A DNA stretch of 64,000 nt from Streptomyces sp. NBC_00162 (GTDB taxonomy: Bacteria; Actinomycetota; Actinomycetes; Streptomycetales; Streptomycetaceae), in assembly GCF_024611995.1 (NCBI RefSeq), contig NZ_CP102509.1, positions 4,340,001-4,404,000 of the forward strand, written 5' to 3'. Shown here one piece after another: positions 32,610 to 39,885 of this stretch. The notes below the pieces were generated by a model. That model searched no databases. It was not told where the DNA came from and was given only the letters and a program-made list of their open reading frames with translations. Position numbers and translations under genes: made by a program. Numbering within the stretch: position 1 is the first letter of the stretch; each line of letters starts with the position of its first letter.

Positions 32610-33044
32610 GACGGGGTGCCTCGTTTCAAGATGTTGCGACGGGCGGATCTGAATACATTCGTCATGATGTGCCCGCAACTGCACCACCCCCACAACCCGC
32701 GCCGATCTTCCGACAAACACCACTCGGAAGGACCAGCCATCGGAGTCGTCTCCAGCGGAGAAGAAGCGCCTCCGCGGTACCCGGAACCATCCTGACCTGC
32801 GCCTTCATGCCACGTCAGGGCCCGGAATCCCACAGCAGCACGCGCCTGGCACGTCGGCAAGTCGGAAAATACGTCGCGCGTCTTACCCCCTGGCGGGGAA
32901 CGCTTCCGGCGAGGGGGACGGAATTGCACGGGTTCCTCGTTCGTCTGGAAGTGTTGCGGGGGCCGGGGTGCACCGACCTCTCACGGGGCTGGGGGCGGTG
33001 CTCGGGCGGCGCTGGGCGTTCGTCGCCACGGGAGGGAGAGGGAT
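32610..33044. other. 435-bp divergent intergenic region
   Basis: It separates the minus-strand 133-aa gene and the plus-strand AraC gene. A longer plus frame through 32669-33106 lacks a start signal and typical composition and is not called. The part before 33045 has GGGAGGGAGAGG as the AraC ribosome binding site. No repeats or tRNA are seen. Confidence 0.5.
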
Positions 33045-33917
33045 ATGCCGGTGATCGGAAGCACGGGCATGACCGGTCGGGGAGTCGAGATGACTCGGGT
33101 GGGTGATCGGTGGCGGGTGACCCGGCCGTGGCCTCCCCAGTTGCGCCCGTTTGTGCACAGCTACGCCGGCTACTGGGAGGCGGCGGCCTCGCCCTATCGG
33201 GTGCGGCTGGTGCCCACGGGCCGAGCCGTCGTGGTGATCAGCCTCGGGGAACCGTTCGCCCAGGTCCGCCGGCTGGGGGACGCGAGCCCGAACAGCCTGG
33301 TGACCGGCTCGCTGGTCGCGGGTCTGGAGGACGGGCCCCGGGTGTGTGACCATCCTGGCGGCCAGGAGGCGATTCGGCTCGAACTGACCCCGCTGGGCGC
33401 CTTTCGGCTGTTCGCCGTGCCGATGAGCGAGTTGACCAACAGGGTGGTCGAGCTCTGCGACGTCCTTGGACCCCAGACCGCAATGCTGGTGGAGCAGCTG
33501 GAAGCCACCAGCGACTGGGGAGCCCGGTTCGACCTCCTGGACATGGCTCTGTCGGCCCGGCTGGCGCATGGCCCGGATCCCGCGCCCGAGGTGAGCCATG
33601 CCTGGCACCTGCTGGCCCGCGCCGGCGGGGCGATCCCGGTCGGCCGTATCGCGGCCGAAGTCGGCTGGAGCCAGGGCTACCTCGTCCGCCGGTTCACCGA
33701 ACAGATCGGCCTGACACCCAAGATGTCCGCCCGCGTGCTGCGCTTCCACCGTGCCGTGAGGCTGCTCACGCGCGAGGACGCGAACCTCACCGAAGTGAGC
33801 GCTGCCTGTGGCTTCTACGACCAGGCCCACCTCAACCGCGAGTTCCGCGCCCTGGCCGAGACCACCCCCGGCCAGATGGCCGCCGCCCGCGTGGCGGAGG
33901 GAGCCCTCGCCCTGTGA
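33045..33917 (+). CDS. AraC-family transcriptional regulator
   Basis: The protein is 290 aa. An N-terminal ~165-residue domain has beta-strand features (RPFVHSYAGYWEAAASPYRV, LVPTGRAVVVISLGEPFAQV, LELTPLGAFRLFAVPMSEL). This DUF6597-like sensor type is common in actinobacterial AraC proteins. The C-terminal double HTH is IPVGRIAAEVGWSQGYLVRR, FTEQIGLTPKMSARVLRFH, then LTEVSAACGFYDQAHLNREF. ATG at 33045 follows GGGAGGGAGAGG. No target gene is obvious beside it. The next ORF is a tiny membrane protein 84 bp on. Confidence 0.9.
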   Translation: MPVIGSTGMTGRGVEMTRVGDRWRVTRPWPPQLRPFVHSYAGYWEAAASPYRVRLVPTGRAVVVISLGEPFAQVRRLGDASPNSLVTGSLVAGLEDGPRVCDHPGGQEAIRLELTPLGAFRLFAVPMSELTNRVVELCDVLGPQTAMLVEQLEATSDWGARFDLLDMALSARLAHGPDPAPEVSHAWHLLARAGGAIPVGRIAAEVGWSQGYLVRRFTEQIGLTPKMSARVLRFHRAVRLLTREDANLTEVSAACGFYDQAHLNREFRALAETTPGQMAAARVAEGALAL

Positions 33918-34001
33918 GAGGCGAGGTCAAATTTGTCCAAGCCAGGCCGCCCGCACGTCGATAGTGTCCCCGTTCGTAGTTGCCCAGAGGGGGAGTACTC
34001 G

Positions 34002-34124
34002 ATGGAAGACCTGCTGCGCATCCTTGTGTCCGGCGCGATCACCGGCGGCTTGATCGGTTTGGCGGGAGCCCTCGGCGCTCGCAGGCGCAGGCGTCGAGAG
34101 GGCGGTGACGCCAACGGCCGCTGA
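34002..34124 (+). CDS. Very small membrane protein, 40 aa
   Basis: ATG at 34002, preceded by GAGGGGGAG, gives MEDLLRILVSGAITGGLIGL, then AGALGARRRRRREGGDANGR. It has one hydrophobic helix with Gly-zipper character (GAITGGLIGLAGALG) followed by a six-residue Arg run, so the C-terminus should be cytosolic. Function is unknown. A 16-bp-stem hairpin follows at 34174, consistent with a real transcription unit. Confidence 0.55.
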   Translation: MEDLLRILVSGAITGGLIGLAGALGARRRRRREGGDANGR

Positions 34125-34173
34125 GGTCCCGCTCGCGGCCTGGGCGTGTCGGCTGCTTCCTGGCCCATATGCA

Positions 34174-34214
34174 CTGGTCAGCGCCGGGACGCGGGGGATC
34201 CCGGCGCTGACCAG
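34174..34214 (+). terminator. Strong hairpin, 16-bp stem
   Basis: CTGGTCAGCGCCGGGA (34174-34189) pairs perfectly with 34199-34214 around a 9-nt loop. It probably terminates the 40-aa ORF. Its first bases overlap sequence related to the right end of the integrated element (see 35721-35740). Confidence 0.75.
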
Positions 34215-34225
34215 GATGAACGCAG

Positions 34226-34257
34226 AGGGCGGGCCCCCGGATCGGGGACCCGCCCCC
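34226..34257 (-). terminator. Former tRNA-Ser(TGA) terminator, left copy
   Basis: An imperfect hairpin (AGGGCGGG...CCCGCCC with CCCCG/CGGGG inside) stands 27 bp beyond the partial tRNA at 34284. It is the counterpart of the hairpin at 35783-35818. Confidence 0.7.
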
Positions 34258-34283
34258 TGACCGGTCAGTTCTCTGACCTGCTG

Positions 34284-34337
34284 CGGTGGGTGTGGGATTT
34301 GAACCCACGGTGACTCGCGCCACGACGGTTTTCAAGA
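34284..34337 (-). pseudogene. Partial tRNA-Ser 3' fragment (att site of integrated element)
   Basis: The 3' part of a serine tRNA (acceptor 3' strand, T arm GGTTCAAATCC, variable arm and up to the anticodon loop) matches the intact tRNA-Ser(TGA) at 35841-35927. Identity includes the 19-bp block GCCACGACGGTTTTCAAGA (34319-34337 and 35878-35896). The 5' half is missing. The variable arm differs slightly from the intact copy. Confidence 0.88.
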
Positions 34338-34410
34338 GGGTTCCGGATGCCGCACCCGCATTGGCCATGACCTGCGCCGGAGGCAGCTGGCGGCGATCCT
34401 GGGGAACCTC

Positions 34411-34782
34411 TTGGCCCACAGATGGCCCACAGATGGGCAACACTCGATACAGATCGCGCAGTTCGGGGTGGCCGCCGACGGCCGGCTGTTCCGGGCATCC
34501 CGCGGTGGGCGAGTGCGGTCCACGGAGTACTGCGAACTCTGGGATGCCGCCAGAGTCATGGCGCTGTCTCCGCAAGAGGCCGAGTCCCCGCTGGCGGACG
34601 TGCCGTACTCGCTCAGGCACGCCGGCGTGTCCCTGTGGATCAACTTGGGGGTCGACCCGGTGGAAGTGGCCCGCCGAGCCGGGCACAGCCTGACGGTCCT
34701 GTTCCGTTTCTACGCCAAGATCCTCAGGGGCCAGCATTCGCGTGCGAACGAACTGATCGAGCACGGCCTCAGCGGCGGGTAG
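34411..34782 (+). pseudogene. Tyrosine site-specific integrase, C-terminal remnant
   Basis: Only the last ~110 residues of a Streptomyces-type integrase remain. They have GVAADGRLFRASRGGRVRST, then the catalytic box VPYSLRHAGVSLWINLGVDP, then EVARRAGHSLTVLFRFYAKI with the nucleophilic Tyr. The SAM-like arm domain and the first catalytic Arg are missing. The intact enzyme would have used the tRNA-Ser(TGA) att site. The start drawn here is arbitrary. Confidence 0.85.
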
Positions 34783-34890
34783 GGCAATGTCCTGCACATC
34801 TTGCCGACCCTGGAAGGAAGTCAGGCCTCGGCCGGACCTCGACCTGTCGCTGGGCAGAACAGCTTGCGAGATCAACCCGTATGGGGATCC

Positions 34891-35676
34891 ATGCCTCGGC
34901 AAGATGTGCGAATGGACAGAGCATTCGACATGATCAAGAACAACCCCGAGGTGTTCGCTGCGCTGGTAGCTGCGATCGCCATCGTAGGCGGAGTCTTCGG
35001 AAACTGGATATCGGCCAAGGTGCAGGCATCAGGCGGGAAGGCTCAGGCCAACGCCGCAGTGGATGCAGCCCGGATCAGCACCGAGGCACAGCGCATGAGT
35101 GCTCTGCGTGAGGACCGGCGGGTGCAGATCGCCGCCTTCATCCGGCATGCCCGAGAGATCCTGAAGGAATGCGACTTGATGTTCCTGGAGGAGGGACACG
35201 AGCCGTCAGCCAGGTCCGCCTATGAGGAACTGCTCCAGCTGGAAGGACAGCTCGAACTTGTCTCTCCGGAGAGCGTCCTAGCACCAGCTGAACGAGTAAT
35301 GGATGCTGTCCAGAACAGCCTGGAATTTGGGCTTCTCCGTGGACCGGCGGCTCGTGCACGGCGGACCCTGTCCCGCGGGCGAGCAGGCGACAGTGGCTAC
35401 GAGGCTGCCCATGAGGCATGGAACCGCCTTGAGGAACTAAAGGCTGCGTACGTTGGCGACGACGATGAGGCACAACGGCAGGCCTGCCGCACAGCGGCGA
35501 GTTCCGCACTCGACAACGTCCCGGCACTCACAGCTCAGCAGCGGAAGACTCTGGTGTTCGATGCAGCGTTGCCGCCACTAGCTGACGCCCAGTTCGAGAT
35601 TGGTGCACAGCGAAACTCGGCGGTGAGGGATCTCGTGACCGAGGCTCGGTCGGTCCTGGGGGCAGATGCAGCCTGA
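34891..35676 (+). CDS. Cargo protein of the integrated element: N-terminal TM plus coiled-coil, 261 aa
   Basis: ATG at 34891 (or 34912) precedes one membrane helix, EVFAALVAAIAIVGGVFGNW (residues ~20-39). A long helical, Ala/Gln/Arg-rich region follows (KVQASGGKAQANAAVDAARI, REDRRVQIAAFIRHAREIL) with coiled-coil character, then a helical C-terminal domain (YEAAHEAWNRLEELKAAYVG, FEIGAQRNSAVRDLVTEARS). Codon use is less GC3-biased than in neighbouring genes, consistent with transfer. Short single-TM proteins with cytosolic helical domains are common accessory genes on Streptomyces elements; no function is recognised, and a defence or exclusion role would be speculation. Confidence 0.72.
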   Translation: MPRQDVRMDRAFDMIKNNPEVFAALVAAIAIVGGVFGNWISAKVQASGGKAQANAAVDAARISTEAQRMSALREDRRVQIAAFIRHAREILKECDLMFLEEGHEPSARSAYEELLQLEGQLELVSPESVLAPAERVMDAVQNSLEFGLLRGPAARARRTLSRGRAGDSGYEAAHEAWNRLEELKAAYVGDDDEAQRQACRTAASSALDNVPALTAQQRKTLVFDAALPPLADAQFEIGAQRNSAVRDLVTEARSVLGADAA

Positions 35677-35782
35677 TCAATACGGAGCACGGCCACACAG
35701 CCCTCCTCCTGGCCCACAGATGGCCCATACGTGCTGGTCAACAGCGAGATACGAGTGGTCCAGGGTGAGACAGGCTGAGCAG

Positions 35783-35818
35783 AGAGGGCGGGCACCCGGT
35801 TCGGGTACCCGCCCTCTG
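35783..35818 (-). terminator. Terminator of tRNA-Ser(TGA)
   Basis: Stem AGAGGGCGGG...CCCGCCCTCT with inner ACCCG/CGGGT lies 23 bp beyond the tRNA 3' end on the minus strand. It resembles the left copy at 34226-34257. Confidence 0.82.
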
Positions 35819-35840
35819 ACCTGCTACTTCTCTGACCTGG

Positions 35841-35927
35841 CGGTGGGTGTGGGATTTGAACCCACGGTGACATCGCTGCCACGACGGTTTTCAAGACCGT
35901 TCCCTTAGGCCGCTCGGGCAACCCACC
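35841..35927 (-). tRNA. tRNA-Ser(TGA), intact
   Basis: The 87-nt gene is on the minus strand. The acceptor is GGTGGGT / ACCCACC with G discriminator. The anticodon stem ACGGT/ACCGT holds loop CTTGAAA, anticodon TGA (reads UCA). A long variable arm is present. Its 3' part was probably supplied by the integrating element. Confidence 0.96.
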
Positions 35928-35952
35928 TGGCCGGTACAGAGTACCGGCCAGG
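35926..35952 (-). terminator. Terminator of the trypsin-like protease gene
   Basis: The perfect 12-bp stem CCTGGCCGGTAC / GTACCGGCCAGG with loop AGA starts 26 bp after the protease stop and abuts the tRNA-Ser 5' end. Confidence 0.85.
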
Positions 35953-35977
35953 CGGGGATGGCGGGTGCGGGTGAGGG

Positions 35978-36928
35978 TCAGGCGGTCTGGGCCTTGTCGT
36001 AGGCGGCCTTCGCCTCGTTGCCGAAGTACGGGCCGTACATCCGGTTCGGCAGGAAGGTGTAGCCGAAGCTGTTCACCGAGACCTGGGTGCCGAGGCCGGT
36101 GCTCTCGTTGAAGTCCTGGAACCAGGGGCCGCCGCTGGAGCCGCCGGTCATGTTGCAGGCCAGGCTGTGGTCCTTGGTCAGCAGGAAGTCCTTGCCGCTG
36201 TTGCCGCTGCAGTAGACGAGCTTGGTGCCGTCGTACGGGGCCGCCGCGGGGAAGCCGAAGGAGTACATCTTCTTGTTGTAGCCACCGTTGAAGAGGATGC
36301 CCTGGGCGCCGACGGCCTGGCTCAGGGTCTGGCCGTTCAGCGGGGCGACGACGGCGAGGCCGACGTCCATGTTCATGTCCTCGCTGGCGGCCCACTGGTC
36401 GGTGGCGAAGGTCTTGGTGGCCGACCACTGGCCGTAGGGCGCGCTGCCGTTGTTGTAGGCGGGGACGAAGACCCAGTTGGTGTGCCAGGCCCCCTGGTAC
36501 TTCACGCAGTGGCCGGCCGTGATGACCGTGCTGCCGTTCGCGCTGGTGACCGAGTCGCCGGAGCAGGAAGCGGTCCGGTCTCCCATGGTGAAGAAGACCC
36601 GGCCCGAGGTCTTCACCACCGCTCCGGCGCCCGTCCAGGCGCCGCCCGCCTGCGGGAAGGCGGTGGGGGACGCGGAGGCGGCCGTCGGGGCGATGTGGGT
36701 GGGGGCGGCCGTGGTGGCGACCGGCGTACGGGCCGCGCCGGGGGCCGCCGTGACGTCGAGCGGGGTCGCGCCCCGCATCCGCTCGGCGGTCCAGAAGCCC
36801 TGGGTGTGCTGCTGCCGGAAGGACGCGGGGGTGTCTGCCGCGACCGAGGGGGAGGCCGCGGTCAGGACCCCCGCGATCAGGGCGCCTGCCGATAAGAGGA
36901 CCGATGCGGCAATGCGATGACGATTCAC
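35978..36928 (-). CDS. Secreted trypsin-like/V8-like serine protease
   Basis: The protein is 316 aa. It has a signal peptide (MNRHRIAASVLLSAGALIAG, then VLTAASPSVAA) and a ~70-residue propeptide-like region (FRQQHTQGFWTAERMRGATP). An S1-family catalytic domain follows: His in STVITAGHCVKYQGAWH, Asp in DMNMDVGLAVV, Ser in NMTGGSSGGPWFQDF. The Cys pairs CSG...HC and YCS...ACN are likely disulfides. It resembles glutamyl/V8-like endopeptidases of actinobacteria, but specificity cannot be fixed. ATG at 36928. It is monocistronic with a clear terminator. Confidence 0.9.
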   Translation of the reverse strand: MNRHRIAASVLLSAGALIAGVLTAASPSVAADTPASFRQQHTQGFWTAERMRGATPLDVTAAPGAARTPVATTAAPTHIAPTAASASPTAFPQAGGAWTGAGAVVKTSGRVFFTMGDRTASCSGDSVTSANGSTVITAGHCVKYQGAWHTNWVFVPAYNNGSAPYGQWSATKTFATDQWAASEDMNMDVGLAVVAPLNGQTLSQAVGAQGILFNGGYNKKMYSFGFPAAAPYDGTKLVYCSGNSGKDFLLTKDHSLACNMTGGSSGGPWFQDFNESTGLGTQVSVNSFGYTFLPNRMYGPYFGNEAKAAYDKAQTA

Positions 36929-37058
36929 GCATGACTCCTTCTGCCGTGCCCGGTCCGGTCCTGTCGGTCGGACCAGGGCAGGGTGGGGGTGAAGAACGGT
37001 CGGTGCGGATCGGCTGTGCGGTGTGCCGGGTGCGCTGTGCGGTGTGTGCCGTGCGCTG

Positions 37059-37085
37059 TGCGCTCTGCGCTCTGCGCTCTGCGCT
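37059..37085 (+). repeat. 7-bp tandem repeat TGCGCTC
   Basis: Nearly four head-to-tail copies of TGCGCTC are preceded by looser TGTGCGG/TGCGCTG units from about 37010. The array lies in the 257-bp gap upstream of the protease gene. No function is evident. Confidence 0.75.
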
Positions 37086-37185
37086 TGCCGGGCAGAGTGG
37101 CACGGCCGCGCGTCATTGTCAGGGGGCAGTCAGAACGTTCGGTCGGTTCCGGCCATGAAATGGCCAACTCCCTTCCTTCCCACGG

Positions 37186-38259
37186 TCATGCCGTGAGCAG
37201 CACGCCCGCGTACGAGACCCCCGCGACCACCACCCAGGCGCCGAGTCCGAGCACCGCGGCCCGCCCGCCGGTCCGGGCCAAGGTCGGCAGGTGCACCGCG
37301 CTGCCCAGACCGAACAGGGCCGCCGCGAGCAGGGCCTCCTGCGCGGTGTGCGCCCACTCCAGTGCCAGGTCGGGCAGTGCTCCCGTGGCGCGCAGGGCCG
37401 CCGCGGCCAGGAACCCGGCCACGAACAGCGGCACCGGGGCAGGCCGGCGACCCGAGGCCGTGCGCACGCCGCGCCGCCGGGCCCGTACGGAGAAGGCGAC
37501 GGCCGCCACCAGCGGGGCGAGCAACGCCACCCGCATCAGCTTGACCAGCACCGCCTCGCCGAGGGCACCCGGGCCTGCGGTCTGCGCGGTGGCCACCACC
37601 TGGCCGACGTCGTGGACGCTCGCGCCGACCCAGCGCCCGAAGGCGAGGTCGGAGAGCCCCAGGGGCCCTTGCAGCAGGGGAAGCACCGCGATGGCGAGCG
37701 TCCCGCACAGGGTCACCAGCGCCACCGATGCGGCCACGTCCTCCTCGTCGCTGCCCGACACCTCGCTCACGGCGCCGATCGCCGAGGCCCCGCAGATCGA
37801 GTACCCGGTGGCGATCAACAACGGCTGGTCGCCGGGGAGTCCGAGGCGACGCCCGAGCCAGAGGGTGCCGAAGAAAGTGGCCGCGACCACCCCGGCCACC
37901 ATGGCGACCGTCGCCCAGCCGAGCCGGAGGACCTGGTCCAGCCCCAGACCGAGGCCGAGCAGGACGATGCCGATCCGCATCAGCCGCCGCCCCGCCAGGG
38001 AGAGGCCAGGACGGGCGGTTCCCCGTACGTAGCCCCGCAGCCCGGGGAGATGCGCCACGGCGATGCCCAGTACCACCGACGCGGTCAGCATGGGCACGGC
38101 GGGCACCACCCGGTGGATGCACCAGGCCGCCAGCGCTCCGCCCGCGGCCGCCGCCAACCCCGGCCAGACGGTGGATGTTTCTCCCCCAGCTACCGCTGGG
38201 GGTTCCCCCAGTGAAACATGCCGGACCGCCGCGCTCTGGGGGCGGTGGAGGAGCGCCAT
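37186..38259 (-). CDS. YeiH/UPF0324-family membrane protein (putative sulfate exporter)
   Basis: The protein is 357 aa with about 10 membrane helices. Signature parts are GIVLLGLGLGLDQVLRLGW, ATGYSICGASAIGAVSEVSG (family motif GxSICGxSAI) and RWVGASVHDVGQVVATAQTA. Members are annotated as putative sulfate/sulfite-related exporters. ATG at 38259 shares one base with the stop of the cysteine dioxygenase (TGATG), so export of oxidised sulfur from cysteine is plausible. The N-terminal segment VSLGEPPAVAGGETS is encoded by the hairpin-interrupted parS at 38175-38219. Confidence 0.87.
   Translation of the reverse strand: MALLHRPQSAAVRHVSLGEPPAVAGGETSTVWPGLAAAAGGALAAWCIHRVVPAVPMLTASVVLGIAVAHLPGLRGYVRGTARPGLSLAGRRLMRIGIVLLGLGLGLDQVLRLGWATVAMVAGVVAATFFGTLWLGRRLGLPGDQPLLIATGYSICGASAIGAVSEVSGSDEEDVAASVALVTLCGTLAIAVLPLLQGPLGLSDLAFGRWVGASVHDVGQVVATAQTAGPGALGEAVLVKLMRVALLAPLVAAVAFSVRARRRGVRTASGRRPAPVPLFVAGFLAAAALRATGALPDLALEWAHTAQEALLAAALFGLGSAVHLPTLARTGGRAAVLGLGAWVVVAGVSYAGVLLTA
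38175..38219. repeat. Split parS: parS arms flanking a GC hairpin element
   Basis: ATGTTTC (38175-38181) and GAAACAT (38213-38219) are the two halves of an extended parS whose central ACGT is replaced by 31 bp. The insert contains the hairpin CCCCCAGC-tacc-GCTGGGGG and a further CCCCC run. Net gain is 27 bp, which keeps the yeiH frame. Confidence 0.72.
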
Positions 38260-38837
38260 CAGCCGACGGGGAGCGTGTAGACGCGGCGGATGCTGGTGCC
38301 CAGCCGGGAGACGTCGGCTCCGTACACGTGCAGGGATATCGCCTTCGTACGACAGGAGTTGCGCACCTTGTGGATGTCGCCGGGCGGGGCGAATCCGCAG
38401 ACCTCGCCCTGTCCGTTGACCACGTCCTCGGTGGCCACCAGCCGGGCGGCGTCCGGTCCGGGCGAGAGCCGGTAACGGCGTTCGCTCTCCTCGCCCTGGT
38501 GCACCCCGGCCACGCACCACGACACGTGGTCGTGGATGCAGGTCTCCTGGCCCGGCAGCCAGACCAGCGCCACCACCGAGAAGCTGCCGTCGGACTCTGC
38601 GTGCAGGACGTGCTGCCGGTACCGTTCCGGGTCGCCTTCCTGCTGCGCCGGGGTCAGCAGGTCGGGCGCGCCCAGATGCGGGGCAAGGCGTTCGCCCACC
38701 AGGTACGCGGTGAGGTCGGGAGCCAGGCCCCGGTCCACGACCGTGCGGATCTCACTGACGAGGGCGGCCATCCTCGTGGTCGTACGGGCCGGCGTGCTGG
38801 TGGTGGTCATACCGGCAGCGTCCTGCTGCCGTTTCAT
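38259..38837 (-). CDS. Cysteine dioxygenase (cupin)
   Basis: The protein is 192 aa from the ATG at 38837; TTG at 38846 and ATG at 38810 are alternatives. Type I cysteine dioxygenase oxidises L-cysteine to cysteine sulfinate with non-heme iron. The three-His site is visible: ETCIHDHVSWCVAGVHQGEE (H-x-H) and PPGDIHKVRN (third His). The cupin strands RYRQHVLHAESDGSFSVVAL and CGFAPPGD surround it. It lies between a LysR regulator (52 bp upstream) and yeiH (1-nt overlap) in one minus-strand operon for cysteine sulfur disposal. Confidence 0.9.
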   Translation of the reverse strand: MKRQQDAAGMTTTSTPARTTTRMAALVSEIRTVVDRGLAPDLTAYLVGERLAPHLGAPDLLTPAQQEGDPERYRQHVLHAESDGSFSVVALVWLPGQETCIHDHVSWCVAGVHQGEESERRYRLSPGPDAARLVATEDVVNGQGEVCGFAPPGDIHKVRNSCRTKAISLHVYGADVSRLGTSIRRVYTLPVG

Positions 38838-38889
38838 CACGTCCAACGACAGTTCTGACCCAAAATCCCAAGCTCTGCTTATGGGTTGG

Positions 38890-39795
38890 TCAGCAGCCGA
38901 CCCGGTTCGCGGCCACGCTCTTCAGTGCGCCGAGCACCACGGCCGTCGCCGGAACCCGCAGGTGGTCGCGGTAGACGTAGGCGGCGATGTGGCGGCGGGC
39001 GGCGGGCTGGAGCGCCCGCCCGCAGACGCGGTTCAGCGAGAGCGAGGGAAGCACCAGTGCGGGCATCATGGCCACGCCCAGCCCCTGTCCGACCAGGCTC
39101 TGCACGACCAGGTTGTCGTCGGTGGCGAACCGGATGTCGGGCACGAAGCCCAGTTCCGCGCACTCGTGCAGCAGGTTGGCCCGGCACCGCGGGCAGCCGG
39201 CGATCCACTGCTCCTCGGCGAGGTCGGCCAGGTGTACGGCACGGCGACGGGCCAGCGGGTGCCCGGTCGGGAGCAGCACCGTCAGCTGGTCCTCCAGCAG
39301 CCTGACCTCGGCGACCTCCTCCGGGATCTCCTCGTGCAGTCCGGGATAGGTGAAGGCCAGGGTGATGTCGCACTCCCCGCGCTCCAGCCGGCGCAGCGAC
39401 TCCGGAGGTTCCCCCTCCAGCAACTCCACCTGCACGCCCGGATGATCCTTGGCCAGGCCGCTCAAGGCCTCCGGGACGAGGGTGACGTTGGCGCTGGGAA
39501 ATCCGCACAGCCGGACCCGCCCGGTGCGCAGGCGTGCGTACGCCTTCAGCTGCGCCTCGGCGGCGGAGAGGCTGCCGAGGATGGTCTCGGCGTGCCGCGA
39601 CAGGGACTCCCCGGCCTCGGTGAGCTGCATCTTCCGGCCCACGCGCGTGAACAGCGGGGTTCCGACGGCGCGTTCGAGCGCCTTCATCTGCTGGGTGATG
39701 GCGGGCTGGGTGTACCCCAGCACGCGGGCGGCCGCCGAGTAGGAGCCGGAGGCGACCACGGTGTGGAACGTCCGAATGTGCCGGGAATCGAACAC
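38890..39795 (-). CDS. LysR-family transcriptional regulator
   Basis: The protein is 301 aa. The N-terminal HTH is HIRTFHTVVASGSYSAAARV, LGYTQPAITQQMKALERAVG, TPLFTRVGRKMQLTEAGE. The periplasmic-binding-like effector domain has VRLCGFPSANVTLVPEALSG and IRFATDDNLVVQSLVGQGLG, with two Cys in GCPRCRANLLHEC. GTG at 39795 is the start. It is upstream of, and on the same strand as, the cysteine dioxygenase and yeiH genes. A LysR protein (YeiE) accompanies yeiH in other bacteria, so regulation of sulfur overflow is likely. Confidence 0.9.
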   Translation of the reverse strand: MFDSRHIRTFHTVVASGSYSAAARVLGYTQPAITQQMKALERAVGTPLFTRVGRKMQLTEAGESLSRHAETILGSLSAAEAQLKAYARLRTGRVRLCGFPSANVTLVPEALSGLAKDHPGVQVELLEGEPPESLRRLERGECDITLAFTYPGLHEEIPEEVAEVRLLEDQLTVLLPTGHPLARRRAVHLADLAEEQWIAGCPRCRANLLHECAELGFVPDIRFATDDNLVVQSLVGQGLGVAMMPALVLPSLSLNRVCGRALQPAARRHIAAYVYRDHLRVPATAVVLGALKSVAANRVGC

Positions 39796-39817
39796 CTCTG
39801 AAGCATAAGCGGACGTT

Positions 39818-39857
39818 GGGAGGGGCCGTAGGCGGAATCCCGCCCACGGCCCCTCCC
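39818..39857 (-). terminator. Terminator of the HtrA gene
   Basis: The perfect 12-bp stem GGGAGGGGCCGT / ACGGCCCCTCCC encloses an inner GGCGG/CCGCC-type pairing. It lies 28 bp after the htrA stop and 22 bp upstream of the LysR start. Confidence 0.85.
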
Positions 39858-39885
39858 CATCAAGCCAGTCCGCGCTGCGCGGCCG

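Larger units (their letters stand above)
34338..35896. mobile_element. Remnant of a tRNA-Ser-integrated element (~1.56 kb)
   Basis: It is bounded by the tRNA fragment on the left and the intact tRNA-Ser(TGA) on the right, which share a 19-bp att-like core at the anticodon stem-loop. Inside are a truncated tyrosine integrase, one cargo gene of lower GC, and an 18-bp direct repeat TGGCCCACAGATGGCCCA (34412-34429, 35710-35727). No replication or transfer genes remain, so it is a decayed element of AICE or prophage type. Confidence 0.82.

Noticed and set aside
32669..33106. 145-aa plus-strand ORF before the AraC gene
   Set aside because: No ribosome binding site, atypical composition, and it overlaps the AraC start in another frame.
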